Below are positions 36,936 through 46,537 of a stretch of DNA of 64,000 nucleotides, piece by piece. The notes under the pieces were generated by a model. The model was given only the letters and a program-made list of their open reading frames with translations, searched no databases and was not told the origin of the DNA. A program made the translations under genes and the position numbers. The stretch lies in assembly GCF_031202305.1 (NCBI RefSeq), contig NZ_CP101731.1:2356001-2420000 (forward strand). The letters run 5' to 3'. Source of the stretch: Pelagibacterium sp. 26DY04. Lineage in GTDB: Bacteria > Pseudomonadota > Alphaproteobacteria > Rhizobiales > Devosiaceae. Position 1 is the stretch's first letter, and each line of letters opens with the position of its first letter.

Positions 36936-37754
36936 TTACTCGCCTGAATAAAAGCCGCTGAACAGCGCCCTGCCCGGTACGGCCTCGGGCGGCTCGACCG
37001 GCGACGCGGCGGGTGGAGCTACCTCCGTCGAAAACAGCGAAGTGAACGACACGCCGGGCGGGATCAACGGTTGGCTATCGAGTTCGACGCGCGAAGGCAG
37101 CGCCTGCTGGCTGGCCAATTGCTGCACCTCGAAGGCTGCATTGGTGGGTGCGCCGCCATGGCGCGCGACCAACACCTCATAGACTTCGCGAACGGTGCGC
37201 GGCCGTCCGCCATCGTAGAAGATTGTCGGATTTGCCGCGGCCGGGCGCGGAAAGGCTGTTGCCGCAATGGCTTCGGGGTTCTGCAGTCCCAGCTCGAAAA
37301 ACCGCTCGGCGCCGCTGGGGCCCATGAAGTGGGCGATATAGAGTTCGCCCGGGCTCGGCATGCGGCCGAATTTCTCCAGTAGATAATCGCCGTTGCGCCG
37401 CGTGAAAGCCGCCGCCAGGTCGGCCGAAACCTGCGGATCGTGGCGCAGGTCGAGAATCTGCTGGCGCACCGCCGGATCGGGGACGAAGAATTCGCCGTCA
37501 TTCTCATGGATCTGATCGGCGAAGTCCTGGTAGCCGAGGCGCGGGCCTTCGGATTTCATCACTTCGAGCCAGGTGCTCTCGATGAACTGGAAAAGCCCGG
37601 TCGCCGACGAGGTTGGCGCCTTGGCGGCCGGGTTGAGGCTGCTTTCCCGGATCGCCGTCTGCAGCAGATAGTCGAAATCCACGCCGTTGCGCGTCCCTGC
37701 CCGGTCAAGGGCATAGGCAATGGGTTGCGGAATCGAGGAAATCGGCGAGGCCAT
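36936..37754 (-). CDS. Lytic transglycosylase-like (SLT) protein, 272 aa
   Basis: The SLT-type active-site region is 'YLLQTAIRESSLNPAAKAPTSSATGLFQFIESTWLE', with the catalytic Glu in 'RESS'. 'FGRMPSPGELYIAHFMGPSGAERFFELG' and 'AANPTIFY' are also family marks. It should cleave peptidoglycan glycan strands without hydrolysis. No classical signal peptide is seen, so export may use a secretion system or another route. The C-terminal 70 residues are Pro/Ser-rich. Confidence 0.75.
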   Translation of the reverse strand: MASPISSIPQPIAYALDRAGTRNGVDFDYLLQTAIRESSLNPAAKAPTSSATGLFQFIESTWLEVMKSEGPRLGYQDFADQIHENDGEFFVPDPAVRQQILDLRHDPQVSADLAAAFTRRNGDYLLEKFGRMPSPGELYIAHFMGPSGAERFFELGLQNPEAIAATAFPRPAAANPTIFYDGGRPRTVREVYEVLVARHGGAPTNAAFEVQQLASQQALPSRVELDSQPLIPPGVSFTSLFSTEVAPPAASPVEPPEAVPGRALFSGFYSGE

Positions 37755-37811
37755 GAACGTCCGACTCGGGTGATTATGGTTAATGAAACCCTACCAGCGG
37801 TTAATGCTCGG

Positions 37812-38390
37812 TTAACCCTCCCAGTAGGTGGTGAGCGCTTGTGGATCGGGGCGGTCGCGATCTTCGAGGCGGGTCTGCGGCGTGCCGATATGGACAAAGG
37901 CGACGAACCGCTCGCCTTCTCGAGCGCCCAGCATCGCGACAGCCTCATCGTCATAGGCGAACCAGCGGGTCACCCAGTGAGCGCCGAAACCGAGCGCGTT
38001 GGCGGCATGGCAAAGGTTGAAGGCGACGTTGCCGGCGGCCAGCAATTGTTCGAACTCGGGGATTTTGACATGCGGCGCAGCGGTCGAGATCACCCCAACG
38101 GTGAGCGGCGCGGGCAGGAACTGATCGCGCTCTATGGCAAGCTGTTCCTCGGTGCGCTCGGGCCATTTCCGCTGGGCAATGTCGTAAAGGCGCTGCCCCA
38201 CTTTTTCGCGCGCCGCGCCCGCAAAAATCACGAATCGCCAAGGGGCGAGCTTGCCGTGGTCGGGAACGCGACACGCAATCGTGAGGAGTTCGGCGAGCTG
38301 GTCCTGGGTCGGTCCAGGTTCCGCCAGGAACGGTGCGGTAACGGTGCGCCGGGAGCTGAGATAGTCACGCAGGGCGGTATTGACGGTCAT
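37812..38390 (-). CDS. Nitroreductase family flavoprotein, 192 aa
   Basis: Flavin-binding features of the YdjA-like nitroreductase group are visible: 'DYLSSRRTVTAPFL', 'ACRVPDHGKLAPWRFVIF', 'NLCHAANALGFGAHWVTRW' and a C-terminal 'FVHIGTPQ'. It probably reduces nitro- or quinone-type compounds with NAD(P)H using FMN. The substrate cannot be told from sequence. Confidence 0.8.
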   Translation of the reverse strand: MTVNTALRDYLSSRRTVTAPFLAEPGPTQDQLAELLTIACRVPDHGKLAPWRFVIFAGAAREKVGQRLYDIAQRKWPERTEEQLAIERDQFLPAPLTVGVISTAAPHVKIPEFEQLLAAGNVAFNLCHAANALGFGAHWVTRWFAYDDEAVAMLGAREGERFVAFVHIGTPQTRLEDRDRPDPQALTTYWEG

Positions 38391-38506
38391 AACGGAAATT
38401 GGGTCCTAACTTGCTCATCGCGCTCCCTTATGACACAGCTTTTACCCAATCCAAGAATAGGAATCGCCGCCATTTCGTGGCGGGAGGTTCGGCAAAGAGT
38501 GGGCTG

Positions 38507-39499
38507 ATGCACCTGCGTAAACTTTTTTTCCTGTGCGTTCTCATCATTGGTGCCGTTCCGGGATTTGCCCAGGAGATCGACGAAGATCTCGTGGCTCCTG
38601 TTCCCCCTCCCCGCCCTGCCGAATTCGGCGGTTCCGCTCCGGCGGCAGACGAGGACTCCGGCGACGATCCCTCCATCGTCATCGACGGAACCGAGCTCGA
38701 TGCCGGTCCCGACGCGCAACCCGATTTTTCCGGCATCACCGATCCGCAGCCCGTGACGCTTTCCGCACGGCTGTCGGACGATGGACCCTTCATACCCGAT
38801 GGGTTGGTGTGGCGTGTGTTCGACACGCGCACCGACGCCAATGGCGAACTGGCCCTGGTCGCCAAATCGGAGGAGGCAACGGCCAGCCTGAGCCTGCCCC
38901 CCGGGGAATATATAATGCATGTCGCCTATGGACGGGCGCAGGCGAGCGACAGGCTGTTCGTCGAGCCCGGCCCCAACACCCACACCATGGTCTTCGAGGT
39001 GGGCGGCCTGCAACTTGCGGCGATGATCACCGGCGACGTTCCGATCCCCGACGAACTTCTGCGCTTCGACATCTATTCGGATGGGCCAAACGGGCGCGTA
39101 ACGATCGCGGAGAACGTGAGCCCGAACGAATTGATCCACCTCAATGCCGGGATCTATTCGATCGTCTCGCGGTTCGGGCCGATCAACGCCGTCGTGCGCT
39201 CCGAACTGCGCGTTGAATCGGGCCAGATCACCGAAGCCACGCTCTATCACAAGGCCGCCCAGGTGGCGTTGCGGCTGGTTTCCGAAGAAGGCGGGGAAGC
39301 CATCGCGGACGTCGAATGGACCATCCAGACGCCAGAGGGGGAAACGATCTTCTCCGATATCGGCGCCTTTCCGGCCACCGTTCTGGCCGAGGGCGACTAT
39401 CTGGCTTTGGCCAAGCTGGGCGAGAACGTCTACAACCGCGAATTCGAAATCGTACCCGGCAGCCCTCGGGAAGTGGAGATTTTGACGACGGTTTACTGA
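38507..39499 (+). CDS. Secreted beta-rich protein of unknown function, 330 aa
   Basis: An N-terminal signal peptide (MHLRKLFFLCVLIIGAVPGFAQ) is followed by a Pro/Asp-rich linker and then several beta-sandwich-like repeats (VTLSARLSDDGPFIPDGLVWRVFD, LSLPPGEYIMHVAYGRAQASDRL). It looks like an exported protein with Ig or carboxypeptidase-regulatory-like domains. The start at 38507 begins the signal peptide. No catalytic motif was seen. Confidence 0.65.
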   Translation: MHLRKLFFLCVLIIGAVPGFAQEIDEDLVAPVPPPRPAEFGGSAPAADEDSGDDPSIVIDGTELDAGPDAQPDFSGITDPQPVTLSARLSDDGPFIPDGLVWRVFDTRTDANGELALVAKSEEATASLSLPPGEYIMHVAYGRAQASDRLFVEPGPNTHTMVFEVGGLQLAAMITGDVPIPDELLRFDIYSDGPNGRVTIAENVSPNELIHLNAGIYSIVSRFGPINAVVRSELRVESGQITEATLYHKAAQVALRLVSEEGGEAIADVEWTIQTPEGETIFSDIGAFPATVLAEGDYLALAKLGENVYNREFEIVPGSPREVEILTTVY

Positions 39500-39564
39500 T
39501 GGGCTCCTCTCCGCGTGCACAAGCGCCCGACGGCCTTGGGCCTCGGTTTGCTGATGGATAGACG

Positions 39565-39625
39565 GCATGGGGCGATGAACGCCTCGTGCTGTATTTGTTA
39601 GTATGAAGCGATCATCGCCCCATGC
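39565..39625. repeat. 14-bp perfect inverted repeat
   Basis: GCATGGGGCGATGA (39565-39578) is matched by its reverse complement at 39612-39625, with a 33-base loop. It lies 66 bases past the secreted-protein stop and could end that transcript, though no T run follows. Confidence 0.6.
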
Positions 39626-39971
39626 GTCCGGGATTTTGGGCTTATGGCGGCTTCTCGGGCTGGGGGTTGTTGGGAAGCCACCACTTCTGGCGTTTCCCGC
39701 TGCCCCTCCGAGTTTCCCCGGTGCGACGTGGGAGTGATTGGATTGGTGGTCCGCTCACACCTGTTATCCACATCCGGCCATCTGTCCGCTTTGGGCCTCC
39801 CCCACGGCGACCCGTGAGGAACCCGAACCGATCCCGCCCAAACGTTCGTAGCGCTTGCGTCCATATGCGCGGGGTCGTGAGGGGGAGTATGGGGCAAGCG
39901 CAGGGGGCGGGGATAAGTTTTTTGCAAAGCCTGCCTTGGGAGCAATCGACGACATTACCCCGACGGTTTCA

Positions 39972-40090
39972 CCCCGGGCTTGACCCGGGGCAAGGTATGC
40001 GCACCGTTTCCGGCTCTTGCGATGACGCCAGCTCAGCGCCCCCCTCATCCCCAGCCCTTTTCCCACCAGGGGAGAAGGGGGCTCTTGGGG
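39972..40090. repeat. 119-bp direct repeat, copy A
   Basis: This stretch recurs at 40340-40458 (offset exactly 368 bases) with about three substitutions. It begins with the palindrome CCCCGGGCTTGACCCGGGG and ends with a hairpin CCACCAGGGGAGAAGGGGGC region. Internal sequence is shared too, so the repeat is a composite unit, not only a palindrome. Confidence 0.85.
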
Positions 40091-40207
40091 GAGCGTTGGG
40101 GATAACAAGCACGGTGTTAGTGTTTGCCCCTCTTACCCCTCTCCCTCAAGGGGAGGAGGGCTCTTGGGGGAACGTTGCGGCTGGGGCTCAAGCGCTGAGT
40201 GTACTGG

Positions 40208-40228
40208 ATCCCGGCTCAAGGCCGGGAT
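40208..40228. repeat. REP-like palindrome
   Basis: ATCCCGGCTCAAGGCCGGGAT is an imperfect palindrome with 7-8-base arms, a sequence type scattered through intergenic regions of Alphaproteobacteria. It lies between the two copies of the 119-bp repeat. Confidence 0.7.
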
Positions 40229-40339
40229 GACGGTGGGTGGGGTGATGGTGGGTATCTTCAAGGCTGCTGGAGGCCTCCGCAGTAGAGCGTGGAGCGGTCC
40301 GGAGACGGGGGCGGTGCCCTGCCTAACCCCACCGTGTCG

Positions 40340-40458
40340 CCCCGGGCTTGACCCGGGGCAAGGTATGCGCACCGTTTCCGGCTCTTGCCATGACGCCAGC
40401 TCAGCGCCCCCCTCATCCCCGGCCCTTCTCCCACCAGGGGAGAAGGGGGCTCTTGGGG
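40340..40458. repeat. 119-bp direct repeat, copy B
   Basis: Second copy of the unit at 39972-40090, in the same orientation. Differences include G/C at the middle of the 'CTTGCGATGACG' segment and two in the pyrimidine-rich end. Further related hairpins follow at about 40,500-40,650. Confidence 0.85.
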
Positions 40459-40709
40459 CATGTTCCTGAGAGAAACCAGGAGCGCTGTGCTTGTGTGTAC
40501 CCCCGTTACCCTTCTCCCCTGGTGGGAGAAGGTGGCCGCGAATGAGGGGGGCTCGGCATATCAGCGGCCACCGGCGGTGATTGTTGAGGCTCAGCGCACC
40601 CCTCATCCGCCCCTCCGGGGCACCTTCTCCCTCAAGGGGAGAAGGGCGATTGGCGCAAGCGTTGCAGCAAGAAACTCGTCGCTCTTCGTCTCCAACCTCT
40701 CCTCGCGTC

Positions 40710-40732
40710 ATTGTCGGGCTTGACCCGACAAT
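40710..40732. repeat. REP-like palindrome
   Basis: ATTGTCGGGCTTGACCCGACAAT is a palindrome with 9-base arms, related in its centre to the CCGGGCTTGACCCGGG palindromes of the 119-bp repeats. It is part of the same repeat array upstream of the thrS stop. Confidence 0.7.
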
Positions 40733-40984
40733 CCGCAACGCTGCCTGTGGTGCGGGAGAGGTTGGGGACGCACTTCTGCTGAACAGCATGGGAGCCTTGC
40801 AGGTCTCCGGGTCAAGGCCGAAGACGACGAAGGGGGGAAAGGTTAGCAGGTATCTCAACGAGGGAGAGCGTTGCCCCCCTGCCTCACCTCCACCCGTGTT
40901 ATCCAGGCCTTGAGCCGGGCCGCAAGCGGCACGGATATCCGCGCCGGCGCGGAGAAATCCCCGGCGCATTGCCGGGGATAAGAC

Positions 40985-42958
40985 TTACGCCGCTTTGCGC
41001 TTCAAATCCGGCGGGGTCACTTCGGCTGCCAGTTCGGCGATCGCGTCGGCGACGGGCTTGACCGTCTGGCCCTGACTGCCAAGCTGGCGGATGGAAACCG
41101 TCTTTTCTTCCGCCTCGCGGCGCCCGGCCACGAAGATGAACGGCACGCGGCCGACCGAGTGTTCGCGCACCTTGTAGTTGATCGACTCGTTGCGGGTGTC
41201 GAGCTCGGCACGGATGCCCCTCGCCTGCAACTCGGCAACGACTTCACGTGCGTACTCGTCGGCGTCCGAGACGATGGTGGCGACGACCACCTGCACCGGG
41301 GCGAGCCAGAGCGGCATGCGGCCGGCATAGCTTTCGATCATCATGCCGATGAAGCGCTCGAGCGAGCCGAGGATCGCCCGGTGCAGCATGACGGGGCGCT
41401 GGCGCGAGCCGTCCTCGGCCACGTAAGAGGCCTCCAGCCGCTCGGGCATGACGAAATCGAGCTGCAGCGTGCCGCACTGCCAGGAGCGGCCGATCGCATC
41501 CTTCAAGTGAAACTCGAGCTTGGGGCCGTAGAAAGCCCCCTCGCCCTCGGCGATCTCGAAGCCACGGCCGGTGGCCTTGAGCGCGTCGCCCAGGCTCTTT
41601 TCAGCCAAATCCCAAACGGCATCGTCACCTGCGCGGGTTTCGGGCCGCGTGGCGAGCAGGATTTTGACTTCCGTGAAGCCCATATCCGCATAGACGGAAT
41701 CGAGCAGCGCGCAGAACTTTTCGGTCTCGGCCTGGATCTGATCCACCCGGCAGAAGATATGCGCGTCGTCCTGGGTCATCTGTCGCACACGCATCAGGCC
41801 ATGGAGGGCGCCATGCGCCTCGTTGCGATGGCAGCAACCGAATTCGGCAAGCCGCAAAGGCAGATCGCGGTAAGACTTGATGCCCTGGTTGAAGACCTGC
41901 ACGTGCGCGGGACAGTTCATGGGCTTCAGCGCCAGAAGGTTGGCATCGGCCGAAATCTCCGGCTGGTCGCCTTCGGTCGAGGGCGTCTCGTCGGGCACCA
42001 CGAACATGTTCTCGCGGAACTTGCCCCAGTGGCCCGATTTCTCCCAGAGCTTGTTGTCCAGAAGCTGCGGCGTCTTGATTTCCTTGTAGCCGGCATCGTT
42101 CAGACGGCGGCGGATATATTCCTCCATCTGATTGTACATGACGAACCCCTTGGGGTGCCAGAACACCGATCCCTGCGCCTCGGGCTGGAAGTGGTAAAGA
42201 TCCATCTCCTGCCCGATCTTGCGATGATCGCGCTTTTCAGCCTCCTCGATCATGTGGAGGTGCGCGTCGAGCTGGTCCTTGCTCGCCCAGGCCGTGCCGT
42301 AGATGCGGCTCAGGACTTCGCGGTCGGAATCCCCACGCCAATAGGCGCCGGCCACCTTGGTGAGCTTGAACGCCTTGCCCACATCCTTGGTCGTGCGCAT
42401 GTGCGGGCCGCGGCAAAGGTCGAACCACTGGCCCTGCTTATAGATCTTGACGTCCTGGTCCTCGGGGATGGCATCGACGAGTTCGACCTTGAACTGCTCG
42501 CCCTTGGCGGCAAAGACCTTCTTGGCCTCGTCGCGGCTCCAGACTTCCTTGGTGAACTCGGCCCCGCGATCGATGATCTCCTCCATCTTCTTTTCGATGG
42601 CGCGCAGATCGTCTTCCGAGAACGGCTCGGCGCGGTAGAAATCGTAATAGAAGCCGTTTTCGATCACCGGGCCGATCGTCACCTGCGTATCCGGCCAAAG
42701 CTCCTGCACCGCCTCGGCAAGCACGTGGGCCGTATCGTGACGGATCAGTTCGAGCGCCGCTTCGTCGTCGCGCAGGACGAACTCGATCGCCCCATCCGCT
42801 TCGAGCGGATCGGAGAGATCGGACAAAACGCCGTTCCAGCGCATGGCGACGGTCTTTTTCGCCAGAGATTTGGAGATTCCCTCGACGATGGTGGTCCCGG
42901 TGGTGCCCGATGCGTAATCACGCACTGCACCATCGGGGAACGTCACCTTGATCGCCAT
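40985..42958 (-). CDS. thrS: Threonine-tRNA ligase, 657 aa
   Basis: Full-length threonyl-tRNA synthetase: N-terminal TGS domain ([21 protein letters not shown]), editing domain with '[12 protein letters not shown]' and '[15 protein letters not shown]', then the class II core with '[11 protein letters not shown]' (zinc Cys), '[14 protein letters not shown]' and a C-terminal anticodon-binding domain. It charges tRNA-Thr in the cytosol. A GGAG ribosome site lies 9 bases upstream of the ATG. The 180-base leader contains a perfect palindrome TCAACTT-T-AAGTTGA (42999-43013) that might bind a regulator. The tRNA-Thr gene used by the prophage is about 6.5 kb away. Confidence 0.97.
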   Translation of the reverse strand: MAIKVTFPDGAVRDYASGTTGTTIVEGISKSLAKKTVAMRWNGVLSDLSDPLEADGAIEFVLRDDEAALELIRHDTAHVLAEAVQELWPDTQVTIGPVIENGFYYDFYRAEPFSEDDLRAIEKKMEEIIDRGAEFTKEVWSRDEAKKVFAAKGEQFKVELVDAIPEDQDVKIYKQGQWFDLCRGPHMRTTKDVGKAFKLTKVAGAYWRGDSDREVLSRIYGTAWASKDQLDAHLHMIEEAEKRDHRKIGQEMDLYHFQPEAQGSVFWHPKGFVMYNQMEEYIRRRLNDAGYKEIKTPQLLDNKLWEKSGHWGKFRENMFVVPDETPSTEGDQPEISADANLLALKPMNCPAHVQVFNQGIKSYRDLPLRLAEFGCCHRNEAHGALHGLMRVRQMTQDDAHIFCRVDQIQAETEKFCALLDSVYADMGFTEVKILLATRPETRAGDDAVWDLAEKSLGDALKATGRGFEIAEGEGAFYGPKLEFHLKDAIGRSWQCGTLQLDFVMPERLEASYVAEDGSRQRPVMLHRAILGSLERFIGMMIESYAGRMPLWLAPVQVVVATIVSDADEYAREVVAELQARGIRAELDTRNESINYKVREHSVGRVPFIFVAGRREAEEKTVSIRQLGSQGQTVKPVADAIAELAAEVTPPDLKRKAA

Positions 42959-43081
42959 TTTTCAATCTCCATAAATGCCACAATCGGCGGATGCCCAATC
43001 AACTTTAAGTTGAATGGAGGCGGGTTGATTAGCACGATTGAGCGGCAATTCCAGCCCTCTTGGCGATCCCAATACGCAAGC

Positions 43082-43114
43082 AAAAGGCGCCGTCGTCCAA
43101 TGACACGGCGCCTT
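43082..43114 (-). terminator. Rho-independent terminator after the 71-aa membrane protein gene
   Basis: AAGGCGCCGT (43084-43093) and ACGGCGCCTT (43105-43114) make a perfect 10-bp stem; on the leftward strand the stem is followed by TTTTG. It lies 25 bases past the stop at 43140 and isolates that gene from thrS. Confidence 0.8.
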
Positions 43115-43139
43115 GCTGGCCGAACGGACAAGATTGAGT

Positions 43140-43355
43140 TTATTCGGTGACCGTCACTTCGGGCAAATCGACGGACACGCTATCCGCTCCGCCTCCACCG
43201 CCGTTGAATACGGCGCCGAAGATCCAGAACGCCAACAGGATAGCCAGGATAAACAGCACGACGCCGGCGATCACCCCGGCAGGGCCTCCGCCGCCGGAAA
43301 CGACGGTTTGGCGCTCGGTGGGAGTTTCGATGATGGTTTCGCGTTCGATGGGCAT
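43140..43355 (-). CDS. Small single-pass membrane protein, 71 aa
   Basis: An N-terminal polar stretch (MPIERETIIETPTERQTVVSGGGGP) precedes one hydrophobic helix (GVIAGVVLFILAILLAFWIFGAVF) and a Gly-rich tail with acidic end (DLPEVTVTE). A GGAAG site precedes the ATG. It is transcribed on its own, with a strong terminator after it. Function unknown. Confidence 0.7.
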   Translation of the reverse strand: MPIERETIIETPTERQTVVSGGGGPAGVIAGVVLFILAILLAFWIFGAVFNGGGGGADSVSVDLPEVTVTE

Positions 43356-43549
43356 GGGAGCAACTTCCTTGGTCGAGGAAAGTGTGCCCCCGACCGGAGC
43401 GGGGGACTCTGGTTGATGGAGCGCGCCGGGGGCACACTGTATTGTCGTACCGACGCTGCAATAACGGGCTTACTGCCGGTCGGTTCCAATCCAAGTCATT
43501 GATTTTAAATTGACTTTTTACTGACGCACATGTCAGCGAAAAGTCAGGT

Positions 43550-43858
43550 TCATCGCTCGGCGCGCCATTTCCCATAGCGCCACGGCGCATACCACCGTGC
43601 CGCGCCAGGCACAGTCTCAGGCACTGGATCATAGCCGTGCGTGCCGCCCGGCCGGCAGCGCCAGATGCGGCCTGCGCCCATCCAGCCGCCTGGCCAGAAG
43701 CCGTGCTTGAGAATGGCATCGCGGGTGAATTCCGAGCAGGACGGCGCATGCCGGCATTGGCGGCCCATGACGGACGAGAGTGTGTAACGGTAGGCCTGAA
43801 TCAGGAGATAGGCAGACCATTTGAAGGGCCAGTCGATGACCGCCCAGATCCGATCCAT
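43550..43858 (-). CDS. yidD: Membrane protein insertion efficiency factor YidD, 102 aa
   Basis: The YidD core is clear: 'AYRYTLSSVMGRQCRHAPSCSEFTRDAILKHGFWPGGWMGAGRIWRCRPGG' with its three conserved Cys and 'GYDPVPE'. It helps YidC insert inner-membrane proteins. The start at 43858 overlaps the stop of the upstream IscU/NifU-like gene (TGATG). Here it is not beside rnpA or rpmH but with an iron-sulphur scaffold gene, an arrangement common in Hyphomicrobiales. Confidence 0.88.
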   Translation of the reverse strand: MDRIWAVIDWPFKWSAYLLIQAYRYTLSSVMGRQCRHAPSCSEFTRDAILKHGFWPGGWMGAGRIWRCRPGGTHGYDPVPETVPGAARWYAPWRYGKWRAER

Positions 43859-44286
43859 CACGCCCCTGCCCTGTCGAGCGCCTCGGCCACCGCGTCGAAC
43901 ACCAGGAGCGTCGAGGCATGACGGGCGGGGAATCCGCGAACCGGCGCGAGATATTTGAGATCGTCCCAGCGCCCGGTTGGCGCCGGACCGTCGGATTTGA
44001 GCATGGCGATCATCTGCTCGCGCAGGGCGCGCAACTCGGCGGGGGTTGCGCCGACGATGTGCTCGGCCACGATCGCCGCGCTGGTCTGGCCCAGCGCGCA
44101 GGCATTGACCGAGGCGCCATAGGCTGCGACGGCCCCATGGGCCAGCTTGAGATCGACCTCTATGGCCGAGCCGCAGACGCGGGAGACCTTGCGCGCCGAC
44201 CCGTCGGGCGCATCGAGTCGCGGCATCTGGCGGGCGGCGCCGGCAATTTCGAGGATGCGGTTGCTGTAGAGGTCGGAAAATTCCAT
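43858..44286 (-). CDS. Iron-sulphur cluster assembly scaffold (IscU/NifU-like), 142 aa
   Basis: The scaffold pattern includes Cys in '[13 protein letters not shown]' and '[17 protein letters not shown]', and '[17 protein letters not shown]' at the end where a third Cys of classical IscU is replaced. It probably carries or transfers Fe-S clusters or acts in a SufU-like way. It is coupled to yidD by a one-base overlap. Confidence 0.78.
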   Translation of the reverse strand: MEFSDLYSNRILEIAGAARQMPRLDAPDGSARKVSRVCGSAIEVDLKLAHGAVAAYGASVNACALGQTSAAIVAEHIVGATPAELRALREQMIAMLKSDGPAPTGRWDDLKYLAPVRGFPARHASTLLVFDAVAEALDRAGA

Positions 44287-44467
44287 CTCGGGCCCGGTTC
44301 GAGGTCATAATCGACCATCGTTCACTCAAACTTGCCAATCTGTTTTCTTGTCGAAAGGCACGCCAAAACTATATAAGGAGCCGTGCGCGGGCCTGCAAAC
44401 CCATTGGGCCCAGATGCAACCCTTCGGCGCCTGCGGACGAAAGGCACCGACAGCAGGGGACTTCCCG

Positions 44468-45097
44468 ATGGAAATGAACGTCAAGCCCAAACCCCTCGCC
44501 CCGACCGCGCTCGATCGGGTGATCGAGCGCCCCAGCCGGGAAGAAGCCGAAGCTGCAGTGCGCACGCTTATCGCCTGGGCTGGCGACAATCCCGACCGCG
44601 AGGGCCTGCTCGACACGCCGCGCCGCGTTGCCGACGCCTATCGCGAGTTTTTCGCCGGCTACGAGCAGGATGCGGCAGCGATTCTGGAAACGACCTTCAC
44701 CGAGGTAGGGGGCTATGACGACATTGTGCTGGTGCGCGACATTCCCTTTTCCTCCCATTGCGAGCACCACATGGTGCCGTTCGTGGGCAAGGCGCACATC
44801 GCCTATCTGCCCCATGACGGCGTCGTAGGCCTTTCCAAGCTGGCTCGGGTAACCGACGTCTTCGCCAAACGGCTACAGACGCAGGAAAACCTCACCGCCC
44901 AGATCATCGAGGCGATCAACGAAGCGATCAACCCGCGCGGCGCGGCAGTGATGCTGGAGGCCGAGCATATGTGCATGTCCATGCGCGGCGTGCAAAAGCA
45001 TGGCTCTTCGACCGTCACCCACCGCTTCACCGGCGTCTTCGCGGAAGACCGCCAGGAGCAGGACCGGTTCTTTGCCCTGATCCGGGCCGGGCGCTGA
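44468..45097 (+). CDS. folE: GTP cyclohydrolase I, 209 aa
   Basis: Makes 7,8-dihydroneopterin triphosphate from GTP, the first step of folate synthesis. Zinc and catalytic residues are visible in '[12 protein letters not shown]' and '[20 protein letters not shown]'. '[22 protein letters not shown]' is the conserved N-terminal helix. The start at 44468 (MEMNVKPKP) has AGGGGA 7 bases upstream. hisI follows 7 bases later, so the two share a transcript. Confidence 0.95.
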   Translation: MEMNVKPKPLAPTALDRVIERPSREEAEAAVRTLIAWAGDNPDREGLLDTPRRVADAYREFFAGYEQDAAAILETTFTEVGGYDDIVLVRDIPFSSHCEHHMVPFVGKAHIAYLPHDGVVGLSKLARVTDVFAKRLQTQENLTAQIIEAINEAINPRGAAVMLEAEHMCMSMRGVQKHGSSTVTHRFTGVFAEDRQEQDRFFALIRAGR

Positions 45098-45104
45098 GTT
45101 CCCC

Positions 45105-45551
45105 ATGCAGTTTACCGATCCCGCAACGCTCTCGAAGGCCGAGCTCGAATCCGGCTCGGTCTTCGCGCCGAAATTCGATGCCAACGGGCTGGTTACCGCC
45201 ATCACTGTCGAGGCGGGGACCAATGAGATTCTGATGGTGGCCCATATGAACGCCGAGGCGATCGCCGAAACGCTCGGCTCAGGCTACGCCACCTATTGGT
45301 CGCGCTCGCGCGCAAAGCTCTGGAAGAAGGGCGAAAGCTCGGGCGAACTCCAGGAGCTGGTGGAAATGCGCACCGACTGCGACCAGGACGCCATTATCCT
45401 TGTCGTGCGGCAGACGGGGCACGGAGCGGCCTGCCACACGGGGCGAAAGAGCTGTTTCTACCGCAAGGTCGAGGGCTCTGATGGCGAGGTTCGGTTGGTG
45501 GACACCGGTGAGCCGCGCCTGTTCGATCCAGCGGACGTTTACCGCCGCTGA
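45105..45551 (+). CDS. hisI: Phosphoribosyl-AMP cyclohydrolase, 148 aa
   Basis: Third step of histidine synthesis. The magnesium and zinc ligands are present in '[14 protein letters not shown]' and '[14 protein letters not shown]'. It is a stand-alone HisI without the HisE domain, as usual in Alphaproteobacteria. It follows folE by 7 bases. Confidence 0.95.
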   Translation: MQFTDPATLSKAELESGSVFAPKFDANGLVTAITVEAGTNEILMVAHMNAEAIAETLGSGYATYWSRSRAKLWKKGESSGELQELVEMRTDCDQDAIILVVRQTGHGAACHTGRKSCFYRKVEGSDGEVRLVDTGEPRLFDPADVYRR

Positions 45552-45595
45552 TCCCCGATTCCAGCAGAAGCCTTTGCGGCAGGCACGAATGTTCC

Positions 45596-46348
45596 CTACC
45601 GCCCCTGACGCCGCCGCGCCACGGCGTCCAATGCCGAGGGCAACAGCAGCCCGGTGAGGAATCCACCGATATGGGCTTCCCAGGCGATGGCGATGCTGGC
45701 GCCAAGGATCATCGGGGCGAAGCCGATCAAGAGGTTGAGCCCCATCCAGAAGATGATGAAGACGCGGCTGCGCGGATTGCGGAACACGCCTGAAAGTGTG
45801 GCGGTGCGCCGGCCCAGCGGCATCGGCTCATCGGTCTCGGCGTTTCTGCCCCAGATCACAGGCTCGAAGATGAATCGCATGGCCGCGCCGGTCAGCGCAG
45901 AGACGCCTCCCGAGGCTCCCAAGAGGACCGCGAACTGATTGACCGAAAAGGTCAGCGCCAGCGTCTGCACAAGAGCCCCCGCCAAGGCGCCGAGCAAAAA
46001 GACGATCAGCACGCCGGCCGCCCCGTAGCGCCGCCCGACGGGCGTGCCGAAAATGGCGAGCCAGGCGGTGTTAATGGCCAGGTGCATGTAGTCGACATGC
46101 AGGAAGGCGTGGGTGAATCCCGTCCAGAGCAGAGGCAGCGCCCCGCCAGGCCATTGCGCGGCGTTGAAGAACCGGTCGGGAATGAAGGCGAACCAGATGC
46201 GCAGATTGCCCAGTCCGTACTCGTCCAGCACGAGATCGGCAGCGACGTGAATGGCCCACATCAGCCCCACCAGGACCGCGACGATGCCGGGCACGTTGAA
46301 GATGGGCTCCCGGCGCGGTTCGCTCGACGGATCGGGACTGTCGGACAT
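45596..46348 (-). CDS. Rhomboid-family intramembrane serine protease, 250 aa
   Basis: The catalytic dyad is visible: Ser in 'LLGASGGVSALTG' and His in 'AHIGGFLTGLLLP'. 'THAFLHVDYMHLAINTAWLAIFG' carries the conserved His and Asn of the second helix. Six or more membrane helices are predicted. It would cut membrane-anchored substrates within the bilayer; the substrate is unknown. Confidence 0.85.
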   Translation of the reverse strand: MSDSPDPSSEPRREPIFNVPGIVAVLVGLMWAIHVAADLVLDEYGLGNLRIWFAFIPDRFFNAAQWPGGALPLLWTGFTHAFLHVDYMHLAINTAWLAIFGTPVGRRYGAAGVLIVFLLGALAGALVQTLALTFSVNQFAVLLGASGGVSALTGAAMRFIFEPVIWGRNAETDEPMPLGRRTATLSGVFRNPRSRVFIIFWMGLNLLIGFAPMILGASIAIAWEAHIGGFLTGLLLPSALDAVARRRQGR

Positions 46349-46537
46349 CTAAATTCCCTTATATTGCGGTCGCTTGCCTAAGGTTCCACCGCTTATCCAC
46401 ATGGGTGGCGTGGAAATTAACCTTAATGATTGTTTAAGAGCGCTTTTGCGCAGCGAATTTGGCAGTGTTGCGTTACATCGGCGAGAGCTCATCTAAGGGC
46501 TCCCGTGCCATCGATCCAGGGACCAGCCAGGACTAAA

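Larger units (their letters stand above)
39500..40984. other. 1.5-kb intergenic region filled with REP-like repeats; no supported gene
   Basis: No frame here is convincing: frames of up to 200 codons occur on both strands but are Pro/Arg/Gly-rich translations of repeats. The first part (39500-39960) holds a large inverted repeat and a DnaA-box-like TTATCCACA at 39764-39772. The rest is a mosaic of palindromes of the type CCGGGCTTGACCCGGG and of 'CCCTTCTCCC..GGGGAGAAGGG' hairpins, common as intergenic repeats in Hyphomicrobiales. Confidence 0.7.

Noticed and set aside
38387..39568. A 393-codon leftward frame
   Set aside because: Antisense of the secreted protein gene, which has a clear signal peptide.
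39764..39772. DnaA-box sequence TTATCCACA, with another at 46393-46401, as a chromosome origin
   Set aside because: Single isolated boxes, no cluster, no AT-rich region and no dnaA, hemE or parAB nearby.
39598..40230. Frames of 115-200 codons on both strands of the intergenic region
   Set aside because: They read through palindromic repeats, lack ribosome sites and show no protein-like pattern.
39972..40660. Repeated units that could suggest a CRISPR array
   Set aside because: Spacing is irregular, the units are palindromic REP-like elements of differing length, and no cas genes are near.
42959..43080. T-box riboswitch upstream of thrS
   Set aside because: No T-box sequence or specifier loop seen, and T-boxes are not expected in Alphaproteobacteria; only a short palindrome is present.
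41159..43150. A 663-codon rightward frame
   Set aside because: It is the antisense of thrS, created by high GC; thrS motifs are unmistakable.
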